Assembly (NCBI GenBank): GCA_011503125.2
Contig: WWBZ02000014.1
Coordinates: 372,001-436,000 of the forward strand
DNA from: Botryosphaeria dothidea
Taxonomy: Eukaryota; Ascomycota; Dothideomycetes; Botryosphaeriales; Botryosphaeriaceae
Direction of reading: 5' to 3'
Length of the DNA stretch: 64,000 nucleotides
In this document: piece by piece, positions 36,233 to 47,739 of the stretch
Position numbering within the stretch: position 1 is the first letter of the stretch
How the letters are laid out: every line of letters starts with the position of its first letter
Notes under the pieces: model-generated
What the model was told of the DNA's origin: nothing
What the model saw: only the letters and a program-made list of their open reading frames with translations
Database searches by the model: none
Program-made: the position numbers and the translations under genes

Positions 36233-37639
36233 TCCAAGGGGCAACGTCTTTTTGGTTGGAGAGGCAAAAAAAAAAAGCTTGGGACGCTCTGAGACTCACG
36301 GTTCGCTTGGCTGACGTCTTTCTCGTACTACGCTCGTGGTAATCACAAGATATCTCCCCCCCCTCATAGACTCATGTTCAGATTAGCGCTTTCTGTATGA
36401 TCATGGCATAGCGTGGCTTTTTTGTTGAATGAAGACCAACAACGAAATTGCAAGACCACCAATCCGTCAATCTCTTCTCACGTGCCATGCTACTCATGAG
36501 CGCCGTGACGCCCGCAGCGTTTCAGGCCCGTCCTATCCTAACCCTCTCATTAAGCGCCAAACCTTGGGGTCCGGAGGGCAACGAAAATACGAATTGACGA
36601 CCATGATGCTTTCTCGGTGCCAGGTAAGTTAACGGGAAAGGATCACTCGCTCGTCCAACAATTCTGCCGCGAACCAGGTTAGAATTTGCCGATTGGAAGG
36701 GGGTATTGAACGAAACCCGGGCAGTTTCTCACTCTCCATCCGACGGGGCTTTCGGGCGAGGGATTCCAGCGGAACGTCGGGAGTTGCGTGTCGCGTGGTA
36801 CGTACATGAGGCACTGTCATGCAGAACACACACGCAGCCATCTTTTTTCTTCACAGCGTGGCAGTAGCCGAATGGAGGAGTCATCGCCGAGAAAGTGTGC
36901 AGGATTTCGAAGGAGCTAAGTTCGAATGCAGTTACGTAGCATGCGCGTCAATTGTTGGTTGTTCCGAGTCATTGTGCCAATTCACTTTTTTTTCTTACTT
37001 GTCGTCCTCTCGCATGCTTTTCTTTTTGCGGCTCGCTGCTGGCGGACAAGGTTTCTTCCTTTTCAAGTTTTTAAGGCTTTGGTCGAATCTGGGGTGCCTG
37101 ATGCGCAAGGCTGGCTCTTGTCCTCGGGATTTATTCCTGCACATGCAGCAGAATTGATGCCTGAGCCGTGTGTTGGACCTTCCCGGGGTTTTGGCTCTCG
37201 TTGATACGCTGCCTTGCTCTTGCGGAGCGGAGCCGCGCGCATATTTTTTTTACTTAGGGCGTCCGCGAATCCCAGGCCCGCTCGGCCTTTCGTCGTCGGA
37301 GTTTTTCCCTCGACGTCTTCTTGAATGGTCACGGATGTGGGGTCCCGCAGACGGTTAGGTTTTCGGCGCGATGGACCGCCCTCTGCGGGGGATCGTCGAT
37401 AGTTTTCGGCGCAGAATGTATTTTCACCGTATGGTCAGTTGAAGAAAGCAGTCCAGACTTCGGTGTTGTTGCTTTTTATGCATCCACGGCTCCTCTGTGA
37501 GATTCTGGTCTTTCTTTGCTCGATTTTACTCGTCCAACGCATCTGCTATCTCTGGTCCACGATCTCGTCTTCGAACAATTTTCTTTTCTTTTTTTAAGGC
37601 CTACACAGGTCACACCATCTGCTAAAAAGCCTGCAGAAG
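36233..37639. other. Intergenic
   Basis: Begins with an A-rich stretch that suits the FIT gene's 3' end. No gene seen. A tRNA-like string near 36866-36940 (GTAGCCGAATGG, later GTTCGAATGC) does not fold into a cloverleaf by eye. Confidence 0.45.
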
Positions 37640-37860
37640 AGTGCTGCAACCAATGGCTAGCGGCCACGGATTTGACCAGTACAACTTCGTGGGGAGTTGA
37701 AGTATTCATCCGGGCGTGAGTCTGGTGTTTCTAATAATGCAGCTACTTGGATGAAAGTCTCGACTCCCATGGCAGTTTGAGTATTATTTTTACTTGACTC
37801 ATCCATGGAAAAGCTGCATTTGGCGCTAATAGTCGGCGCAAAATCCCTCTATATTGAAGG
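37640..37860. repeat. MITE-like hairpin element, copy D
   Basis: Left arm 37691-37716 (GGGGAGTTGAAGTATTCATC plus CGGGCG) and right arm about 37746-37768 (CTTGGATGAAAGTCTCGACT...). The left flank (CAATGGCTAGCGGCCACGG, then ACAACTTCGT) matches copy A and the right flank (GCATTTGGCGCTAATAGTCGG) matches copies A and E, so this copy shows shared sequence on both sides of the hairpin. Confidence 0.7.
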
Positions 37861-38997
37861 TATAGTGGATATGCAAAGTCGCTTGTATCACACACCTAAA
37901 GTCCCGCATGCAACAAGGAAAAAATTCTCCATCAAGCGAAGGACCAGACACCCAGAACGACCCAACTCTACTCTCACAGCGTCTTCCTCCCCTCTCTCTC
38001 ATTCTTCGCAGCGTGATGTTAACTAATCATACCCGCAATCCACCCGCTCCTTACTCCCGTCACCTCACATCACGACATCACCACACCCGCGAGCTTCAAC
38101 GACCACGTTATCGATTGATTTGATTCTGCTGCCATACTCAGTCGAGCCATCCCCTCCTTTTCTCTTTCCGTCTTCTCAATAAACTCGAGCGTTTCATTTC
38201 TCGTCCGATTCTCTGCATCGGGGTGGCAGTCATGCTCGCGGAACCAGGGGCGCCGCCGCGTGATCTGGCGTGATTGCACACTGCCGCACTTACGAGTCCT
38301 CGTCTGAGGACAAACGTTCAAAGCACACACTGGGGAAACGCGTTGCATGTGACAGCAGGCAGAAGAATCCGAGACTCCGGGATTCGTTTTGTGTCCTGGA
38401 GCGCCGGCGCCGTATATAGCTCGTGCTTCTTCCAGATATTGATGGATGATCAGATGCAAACCAGAAGACTTGTCGTCCAATTTCAATAGAAATCTCTCAG
38501 AAATGCCTTACACCGGACCTCCCCGCATCCTCCTCGTTGTTGCCTACAAGTCGCTTGCTTCCGGACGAGCCGTCCGGGCTGATGTCAAGCGTGTGCTGCA
38601 GTAAGTTCTCTTCCGTTCCAGCTGTAGATGCAGGAGAGAAGCGCCATCATACCTACTCTGTGGATAATGTTCTGACCCGTAATACAGTCAGAATGCTGAG
38701 AAGACGAATGAGAAATGAACGCCTTTATGAACAACCGCCTCTACGGAACGAATTTCGCTTATTTGTCCTGGAGACGCATTAGGGATGGAATAATCGAGTG
38801 TCGCATCTATAGATGGAGGCCCAGGGGTATTAATATCAAGACTGATAAGAATGGATTGCAAGCATAGGAAAATTTCGGGTCCAAACTTGTTTTGACAGGA
38901 AGCACACAAGCAGAAGCAACAGGGATAGGGTTTTGTTTGGTTATGGCGGAGCTGGGGCTTTGAAGCCAGAATCTAATAATCTAGAGAGGAGAAAAAT
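37861..38997. other. Intergenic with one weak exon candidate
   Basis: At 38503 an ATG opens a 33-codon frame (MPYTGPPRILLVVAYKSLAS...) that reaches a possible GTAAGT donor. Splicing to TACAG near 38690 would add only about ten codons before a stop. It is preceded by a pyrimidine-rich stretch. I cannot name it and do not call it as a gene. Confidence 0.35.
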
Positions 38998-40630
38998 TTA
39001 ATGGAGAGTAAATGAAGACAAGTCCTCCATTTCCAGGCCCTCCATCGCCTCTTCCTTCATAATGCTATGGACGTATGCTTCAACAACGAGCTGAAAGTCC
39101 TTGTCTACCTTCTCCTTGCTCATGTCTCGAAGGATAAACGGAACCTGTACTCCGGCCAAGCAACAAACAACATCCCCTGGTTGAACATTCACCTAGCAAA
39201 CGCCAAGATAGCTGTTGTCTGTGGTAATGATCCGGCGACCCTCGAACATGTCTTTTTCCTCATCCTCTTCTTCATCCATTTCGTCATTCTCAACTTCTTG
39301 TTTGGCAGTCTCCCACAATTCTGACCACAGCTGCCCATTGTCTGTGTGAAAACATGTCTTCTCTTCTCCCGTAGGATTTAGTGCCTGCAACACAACATCC
39401 TCAATTGACTCCCCAGTCGGGTACGTTCCCATTTTGGAGGTCATACACAGAGCTTCCCTGCATTGTTTCCAAAAAAGTGCTTGGTCTTCCCAGATGGCGT
39501 AAGTGCCGGATGTTCGCAACAGTTGCAAACCTGAGGCCCCCTACGATCAAAGTCTGCGAGTTCGTGGCCGCCGCTTCCTCATCAACAAAAGCCGGTACTC
39601 CGCCGCCTGTCCGGACTCGATGGCTCCTCCGTCAGGGAAGACCGGGGATGTATTCTAAAGGACTACAAGCGAACCGCTAGTCACACACCTAAGACGGAAC
39701 TCCTGGTCGTATCGGACTATGGACAGTAGCACAGCTTAGAACGTCTAAAGTTCGGGTTGTGGAGGATTTTCTTGCAAACCTGATATAAACTTCTTGTATG
39801 GTTTCTTTTTAGTCTACTCTGCAAGCCGGTATCATACCGTCTGACGCGATGCCAAGGAGTGCGAATACCTTCTCACGAACGTCGCTGGACTCGAGTCTTT
39901 CTGTGAGTATCAAGAGATCAAACAGTGATAGCAACGCGGAAGCTCGAAAAATATATCTGGAGCATTGCCCTGGTCAAGAGCCATCAGAATGAAGTCTTGG
40001 TATGCGCTCCAGGGAACTGTCTGCTTTCCGATGACGGAGCTCGGGGGGGTTTTTTTTTTGGCCAACAAGCATTCTTATTATACCCAAACGCGGAAGAACC
40101 AGCTTTGCATGATCAAGTTAAAGAATTCAGGGGTATCGAGGCCCGCGTAAAGCATGTGGATTACTTTGTCCGGTTCATCTTGGCGTCGAGGTCCAAGGAT
40201 GACCACTACCTCGTCTACTCCCCCAAAAATCTATCCCATAATCATGACTTGAAGACTTTTTTCATAGTCATCATTATCTTGGTTGATGAAAATTGTATCA
40301 ATCCAGATAGTTCTTGTTTCACTCTCATTTCAGAGAAGATGTAGGGCCATGAAGCAATTTAGTGTTACGCGGATCCTGTTGCTTTGGCCATCACAAATGA
40401 AGTTTGGTTCAGGGGGTTCATTTCTTGATGAATGTTCTCTCCATGCGTATAAGAGCGCTTTGTAATGGCAATTTTGATCCAGAAAACTATGGAAAACATC
40501 GCAGCTCACGGGGGTATTTCCAGTTCCGGGCAGAAGTCGACGCAGGTATATCTCTTGAGGGTGTCGCAGTGGTTTATACTGGTGGAAATCGTAGGGATTC
40601 TCAATGTGTGATTTGTTTTATTTCCACCAG
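38998..40630 (-). pseudogene. Heterokaryon-incompatibility (HET) domain protein, broken
   Basis: Read on the minus strand, the order of HET-domain landmarks is intact: a leader like YKPLRHPQEIYLRRLLPG (about 40580-40520), the ALSYTWG-type motif as YKALLYAWRE, the IWIDAICINQ-type motif as IWIDTIFINQD, VVVILG, and the W-F-x-R-V-W-x-x-Q-E motif near 40090-40070. The C-terminal part has RRIITTDNSYLG and VQPGDVVCCLAGVQVPFILR, then VVEAYVHSIMKEEAMEG, which are typical of these proteins. The frame is broken by TGA (40330-40332), TAG (40231-40233), two adjacent TAA codons (40075-40080) and a shift at an A/C run near 40050, plus further shifts at 39.5-39.95 kb. Intact relatives trigger vegetative incompatibility and cell death on non-self fusion; this copy cannot encode one. 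The extent of its 5' end is uncertain. Confidence 0.8.
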
Positions 40631-43431
40631 CGAGCAAGGCTTGGTCCCATGCCGTCCAGCTGAGACAATCCATTGTATGGACCTAGTGTCGTCTCCATGA
40701 AGTTCGTTGGGCATAGATTTCAGGAGAAAAGGACCGGTTCCATGTAGCCAGCAGGCTGGTGTCCTCCACATATAAGAAGCACACAAAAAACAGCGCTATG
40801 CCCATGAGTTGACTCGACCAATTTGAGACTCGACTGCATGAAACATCGTTTAAATCGGGCCTCTCATTGATTGTAGCTAATTCGGACCCGCACTCAGAGG
40901 ACTGCTGCCTACCAGCAGAGATCCAGAGGCTCATCCGAACTAAGTGATGATTCAGCGGGAGGATGGTAGGAAGTTGAGGCATCCAAGAACGTTGCTTGGT
41001 GATCGAGATTGACTGAGCGATGTAAGACCCAATCGGCGAATGACTAATAAAGGCCGGAGGATTGCTTCAGTAGTCATTCCAGGAAGTGAGATGCCCATGT
41101 TGATGCTGCACTGAGGAGTGACCTGTTGACACGATGTTTATTGCGGTAGTGTTGGTTCTGGTCCTGGCTTCGGTCACGACTTAACCTCACGGTAGGCGTA
41201 TGAGACTCGGTGGACTCATCTAAACAAACACATCAGATAGAGACGTTGTGTTATCGTCAGGGCAAGGCTTCAAATAGTCTACTACCAAATCGCCTTCCAT
41301 AAATATGGCAAATTGTGAGTAACCAGACATTCTGAGCTTGAATTAAATACAGCTCGAAATGGCAACCAACTATAGCGGCAGCCACGTTAACACCTACATG
41401 TATTCTGGGCCTCCACCAGCGACATAATGAAACCCATCATGTGTCCGAAATTAGACAAGTTAGCCAGGCACGTACAAAGGAACGTGAGGTGATATCTCGG
41501 TGGTGGGTCAGAGGAGAAGTTGGTAATAGGTTCTCGATAGAGCGCCGGGTAGTCAGGTAGCATCATTATGCCTACAGAACGGAGTAACGGCCGTATCAGT
41601 TCTTTCTCTCAGACGCAACAGGCCCAACAACCTTTCCTGAGACTTTCAGCGGAGTTCTGGCTGATCCAACATGTGCTGCATCTGTCAGTCCGAGCCATAA
41701 CGCAGTGCTTACTGCTATCATGGAGAGCAGAGGCCGTCATCCGGGCGTAACTGCAAGGTGCCGAAGAGATTTACGTCCGTACGAATGGGAAATCGGAAAG
41801 GAAGCCTCGTTTGAGCGGCAGCCAAAACAACCGCCCATATCGAGGATCTTGATGAAGCCCAATGAACTCACTCAAAGCCTTCCCGAAATGTCCTAAGTCG
41901 AGGAGCATCCGTGAGATAAGTAGAATGGATCACACCTTCCATAGTGGGACTATCCGCCTTCATGCGAGATGAGTACTTCCCCACCGCACGTAGCCAAGCA
42001 AATGGAAGCTTCATCTCCCGGCCACGCGATGTGCGGAGTAAGCGAGGTGTGCGAGATCCTGGGAATACGGTGGTCGACATGAAGTCCGTTGCCCGCAAGC
42101 GGCGCACTGACCACAGAAAAGCCGTGCCGCATCAGCAAGCGTCGGCTCTTACGGTGACGCGAGCGCCGATCGACGAGCTCACCCGTCCAGCTGATTGAAG
42201 ATCGTTCCTCCAGATAAGCGGCCTTGTCGGGTCCGGGGAAAGGGATGGTAACAAGTCCGCTGTGCTTCAATATGTACCAGATCTCATTGGTAACTTGTCA
42301 GATTCCTTTTGGCCAGGGATCGAGATGTTGGTGTTGCGAGCCGTTGTAGGTTGTTGGATGCTTGAAGCCTTTGGTCGTAGATTGTCCCGAGTCTGCAGCA
42401 GAGAAGGAGAGACGCGGTGAGTGGATACCGAAATGTCAGACATTGCATCGGAGCGACCTTGTCTGAGCAGTTGCAGTGTCGTCTGTCCCGAACATGCGAG
42501 GCCAAGTGTGCGGAGGAAGAAGCGGTCCTCCAGCGGGTACCACAGCATCAATTGAAAGCATCCGTCTCTCTTGGCCCCGAAATTGAAATTGAAATCGAAT
42601 GATAGTGACGAAAGTAGAGAGTTCAGTGAAGAATGAAGAAACCCACTTACCAGCCTCACTTCCAGACGGGACCCCACCAATACGTCTTCGTAGCACAAGG
42701 CCCAAGAGGAGATCTACCATGGCACCCCACAAAACGAGCAGCTTACGCATGCATCAAATAGATTGGACTCCGTCTCCCGTGGAGAAACGGCACAACGGTC
42801 CAACCCCGATACCAATCTCTGAATCGGAGCCTCTGCGCCCCACCGAACCACTGAGGTTCCTTGGTTCTCAACGACACCAAGGCAGTAGACGAGCGATCGA
42901 TCACGAGGACGGCTGGCCATCGAGTATTCGTCCCCAACCATCACGACATTAGCCGGGCGACACGGCGCGGTCCCTCAGGGCGCGCGATCGCCTGCGTCTT
43001 TCTTCGATGGCAGGCAGGACTTGGGCAACCGGGGAAACGGGTTGGCGGTGACGATCCCCCACCACTCGAACAAAAACGCGCGGAGGGTTACGCGAACGAC
43101 ATCATCAAGGAGGCTCCGGTAATCCACACACGCAAGGCCACCAGTTCGCAGGCGGCGCGAGGTCGCACGCGAGCAGCCGGGCGTGTTTCGCGATTACGTG
43201 AGGAGGCGCAGATGAAAGGGTAGGTCGGTGATGCTTGGTTGGACTCGGGCGGTGTGTTGGTCAGTTTCGGCGCGGCGCGACGGACGGACGGGGGGCTTGT
43301 TGATGATCTTCGGGGGACGATGATGCGGTCGTTGGGTGGTGATCTCGTCGTGGAGCTCTTTTTCTGCCCGGCGCATGACGAGCAAGTGGAGACGGGCTGA
43401 GATCTGCCTCGTCCAAGATCGCGTGCAGCAA
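40631..43431. other. Gene-poor region
   Basis: No supported gene. On the minus strand at 42750-42651 a frame starts MRKLLVLWGAMVDLLLGLVL, looks signal-peptide-like and ends at a GTAAGT donor, but no downstream exon can be chosen because all three frames stay open for some distance (41868-42600). Confidence 0.35.

Positions 43432-43467
<36 letters not shown>
43432..43467. repeat. (GAC)n trinucleotide repeat
   Basis: About twelve perfect GAC units followed by two AAC-interrupted units. It lies outside any called gene. Confidence 0.9.
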
Positions 43468-46256
43468 AACGACAACGCTTGCCGCTCCCCACACCCAACC
43501 TCGCCTAAAACAGGATACTGCCGCACTGCTCCAAGGGGGGCAGCCGGCAGGAGAGAACGGTATTTTCAGCGGCTGAGTCGAGCAAGGGAACATGCTGTCT
43601 CTTCAATTCAAATCCCCCACGGAGCCGCACGAATCGCTCTGAGCCACCCCTGCAGCGGCCAATGACGTACCGCCAACCGCTTCGGCCGCGCCATGTTGAT
43701 TGCCCTGGGTTTAGCAACCCGACTGAATCTAACGCTCACCTTGCCCCCTGGAGCGAGCAACCATCGCCGTCATGTGTAACGGAAAACGTGTACTGCACTG
43801 AATACCCCGTCTGCGCCGCCTCGTAAACCGCTTCTCAGCGCGCGCCCAATGCACTCCTGTCGATCTTGCCGTCGCGTGTGACGGCAGCTGCTCAAACGCC
43901 CTGATCCGGTTGAATGTACTTGCCCGAGCGAGCAACGCGAGTGATGTCGGAGGCGTGCGCTCCGGGGAGCCTCCATTGGACTGATTGGGTGCTCGCAGTC
44001 TCGCAGAAGCCCGAATCAGGGATCACTCGTCGGGCGCCTTCGTGTGTGTCATTCCTCTGTCCCTCTCCTTTCCACCACCCCCGTTTGCTTTTTCCCTCAG
44101 CTCAGACAAACGAGCCGTGAGTCAGGAGGAATCAACACATCTTTCAGACCCTATCCTATCCACACGAGTCCAGACCGGACGGCACCCCGGCAGAGAGACA
44201 CAGAAAGGGCGGAGCAAGATTCCAAGGTTGAAAAGGGCAGAGAAAACTGGTGCTACCCAGGTAAGGGCCGATTAATTGCCCATTCCAGTAAACGGCCCGT
44301 CGGACGGGGAATCATGATGCGCAGGTGGGCTGCACAGCTGGCTGGCATGGCTTGCTCGTTGCCCTGCTCTTAATTAACCCTACGCCTGCCCTCCCATCCT
44401 TTCGTTAACCTCTTGCTTCCCCCAGCTCTACTTAGCTGTCATCTCGCCCACTCCTCACGCCCGTCTGTTTTTTTTCTTCCCTTTTGCCATTTCCCAGCCT
44501 CGTTATTCGGTCACCACCTCACTCACTCCCCGCTACGTGAATCGCACACCGCACCAGCATTGCCTCACGCATGGGTAGCTGATTATCCATCGTCGCCATT
44601 GCACAACCTTGCACCATCGCATACCGACTCATGCGTTCACCCACCCTCCGCTCCAACCCATCAGAGCTCAGACATTCGTGCCGCCGTGAACTTTCAAGCC
44701 CAACTTCTCCCAACCATCCAACCCGTCCGGACAGACGCTCCGGCCAAGAGTGGCTGCTCAATGCCTAAGGCAACAAATCCTCTCAGCACCCAACCTCACG
44801 ATCTTCCAGCCCCCCTCCCCTTCCGTGCGCGCCTACCAGCCGAACCAATCTCTTCCTTCCATCCCCTATCACCATCCCATGCATATGCATATGCACACCC
44901 AATCACTTTCAATTCTCACCGCATCGTCAGTTAGTCTGGCAGCTCAAGTACAAAAAGACACGTTCCCGTTGGCAGATCACGTTTCTCGCTTTTGGGTTGG
45001 TTGTTATTCTCATTCATTTTTCAAAAAAAAAGCGAATTTGCTTTCGTATACAAGAAAACAAGAAAGTGTCCCCTAACTTTTTTGCTTGGTTCGGAGTCTC
45101 ATTCTTCTTCCTTTTTGCGCTCTTTCACAATTACTCCATCCCTCCATTCCTCTCTTCTCACTCTTCCCAATCCACTTCCCAAAACAGTCAATCTCTCATA
45201 CCGAGAAGTTTCAAAAACTGAACGGTAAGGACCGACGACATGAACCAAAAGTGGGGATAGGGGAGTACGACTCGCGTCTCCGCTGATGATGCCACACACA
45301 TCCACAAGAGCAAACAAGAAGAAAAAAAAAAGGGAATGGAAAGGATAGTGAAGAACATCGAAAAGGACAGGATCTGTTCCCCTACGACGGAAAAGGCCTG
45401 CTCATTCCATCACCATCATCATCTCACTCACTTTCCTCTACTCGAGGAACAATTAGCACTCAGCGAAAAAAGAACATGACAGAGAAGACTGATAGGACAG
45501 GGACACTCGCTACAAATGCTACACCCTCATCCTTTCCGTCCGTCCGTCCGTTAAAACCACCTTCCCTTCCTTCCAACAGATGAGTTGCCAACCAAGGAGA
45601 AACAAAAAAAAACAAATCGATACGACAATGATGAGACATTTGAATTTGCAGCAAAATCAATAATCTCCCCTCCCTGCTCGACGCGAAAGTTCCATCCGCA
45701 AGGCCACCGTTCCGTAGTCGGAACAGCGAACAAGAATAACGAAAAGGAAAAACCAATGCGAACCGCTCTCCAACTTTAACCTCGAAAGCCACGGTTGCTC
45801 CCCACATGCAAAAGTCCCGATAAACACCTCGTCTCGTAGGATTCCGGACCGATGTACACGGACTCAAAGAATTCCCCGGAGGTAAGGAGGACAAGAGATC
45901 GGAACGGAACGGGAGGGAACAAGAGAGCCATCTCTTCGGTGCTAGAGAGGCGTGCATCGATCAAAAAACCTGCGGTGAACTGTTTTCGTTCGCGGAGCTT
46001 AAAGAAAAAGAGGGGGTTTAGTTTGGTTGTGTGATGGAACAGAAACGGAAAAAGAAACAAAAAGAAAAAGCGGTTCGTGGGACGTTGGTTGATTGGATCA
46101 AGTTTTTTTTGTTTGATTATATCAGGGACGATGGTTTTAAAAAAAAAACCGGTGAGTCCGACCGAGATCGAGCGAAATCGTTGGAGCCCAATAGATGGGA
46201 TCGCCGATCGTTGAAGGATGGAAAAAAAAAAGTTTCGCCCACACTGGAACTTTTTG
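43468..46256. other. Intergenic, pyrimidine-rich plus strand
   Basis: From about 44050 to 45200 the plus strand is dominated by C and T, like a long fungal 5' leader, yet no plus-strand gene follows. 45.3-46.25 kb holds many A runs and probably the 3' UTR of the C2H2 gene on the minus strand. A 173-codon frame at 44413-44934 (+) is Pro/Ser/His-rich without a motif and is likely compositional. Confidence 0.4.
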
Positions 46257-47739
46257 TTATTCCTCCATGCGGCCAAACATGCCTTCGTCATCCTCATCGC
46301 TGCGGCCGCGAGACCGGCGCTGCCTCTCATAATCATCATCGTCATCCTCCATGTCGACATCATCGTCGGCATTGTTGCCATGACGCGATACGTATGATGA
46401 ACGCATCGACGTGGCATATTGGTGTTGGCCGGGCGGTGTCGCGATGGTTCCCGGGCGTGAGTCAATACTGTTTGCAAAACGTGCCGGTAGCGGAGGGACC
46501 GGCGGCACATCTGGAGGCAGCATCACGGGCTTGCTCTGCGGAGTGCCGTAACTGCAGCTCAAAAGTCCGACGGCGGCAGCCAAGTCGGCCTGGTCTTCGT
46601 CGTCATATGCAGTCGCCGAGGTGCCCGACGTGGTTGGTCGGCCGTCGGTACTGTTCTGCCTGTAATAGTTCAAATATCCGTTTGGAATACTTTCGGAAAA
46701 GACGGAGTTGTTAGACTGGTAGGATTGTGAGTAGGCGCTGCTGTTACTGGAGAAGCGCTTGTTGGGGAAACGCCCTCCGGTATAGGAGCCGACGGCGACG
46801 TCGTCGTGCGGGGGAGGCGTTGTCTCCGCAGAGCTCATGCCATCATCACGGTAGTCTGATGAGCCCGAGGCTGCGGGAGAGGCCGACGAGTGGTCGCTCT
46901 CGTTGGCCTTTGCAGCCTCGGCGGCAGCGGCCTCTGCGTTCATATTGACCAGCACGGAGGCGGCCTCAAGTAGCTGAACCTGTTGGTGTTTCGAGATGAG
47001 CAGCTTCGACGTGATTGCCCATTCGGGAGTGTGTTCCCATCTGCAGAAAGGTCAACATTTCCATCTCACGACATCACACCAGGCGAGCTGGAAGGGCATT
47101 CGAACTCCGGCATGTGAAGGTGTGCGGGCTCGACCATCAGGGGATACTGACAGGTGCTTTGTGAGACAGCTGCTGTGCTTGTACCCTTTCCCACATTTTT
47201 CACATCGAAGTTCGCTACCACTTGCTCGCTTGCCGCCCTCCTTTGTCACGCGTGATCCTTCGCTGGCGCGTCTTGTCCGCGACTTGCTGTTGCCCTTCTC
47301 CGTGTCCGGGATGGAGGCCAGCGGCGGACCGTCGGTCACCACGCTGCCCTTTCCAAAACTCGAGGGGCCGGCAAAGTTGGAGCCATTGTTCGGGAGGCTG
47401 CTCGGCATAGATGGGTGGCCGCTGAGGCCGGGCGGACCTCGCGGCGCGTAGTTGGATTTGGTGGTGCGGCGCGGCGCGCTCTCGCCGGCCACGGCGGTTG
47501 CATTGCTGGCGGCGGCGGTGGAGACGCTTTTCCGGCGCGAGACGCGGTGGGCGGGGTTAAGGGAGCTGGCCAGCGAGCTGGAGTTGCCGCGCGAATGTGA
47601 ATGCCTCGAGGGCAGGCTGGAGGCCACAGAGCCCACGGAGGAGCGGTTGGTTGGCCGCGAGATTTCCTGGTCGGGGAGTCAGCGGCGTTATCTTGCGGAA
47701 GCGGGGGCCGATCAGGAGACGTACCCTGGTGGCCGTCAT
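46257..47739 (-). CDS. C2H2 zinc-finger regulator
   Basis: Exons 47739-47725, 47666-47152 and 47040-46257 join across introns of 58 and 111 bases, giving 437 residues. The first exon encodes only MTATR. A single C2H2 finger sits at about residues 160-180: CEKC, 12 residues, H, LWE, H; the second intron cuts through it just before the last histidine. The finger runs into WEHTPEW and then KLLISKHQQVQLLEAASVLV, a block I associate with conserved fungal C2H2 proteins of unknown role. The rest is disordered, Ser-rich upstream and acidic at the end (DDDVDMEDDDDDYERQ, then basic RRSRGR). A nuclear DNA-binding role is inferred. A run of 13 C on the transcript lies a few bases upstream of the start codon. 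Confidence 0.85.

Noticed and set aside
36866..36945. tRNA-like string (GTAGCCGAATGG ... GTTCGAATGC)
   Set aside because: Acceptor and anticodon stems do not pair by eye, and the A and B boxes are imperfect.
38503..38740. Short exon MPYTGPPRILLVVAYKSLAS with GTAAGT donor
   Set aside because: The only plausible splice gives a protein of about 43 residues with no known relative.
41868..42750. Possible secreted small protein on the minus strand (MRKLLVLWGAMVDLLLGLVL leader, GTAAGT donor at 42650)
   Set aside because: No acceptor gives a unique continuation because all three frames stay open for some distance, and no homology is recognised.
44413..45076. Pro/Ser/His-rich plus-strand frames
   Set aside because: They lie in a pyrimidine-rich leader-like tract, have no motifs, and neither frame shows codon structure distinct from the tract.
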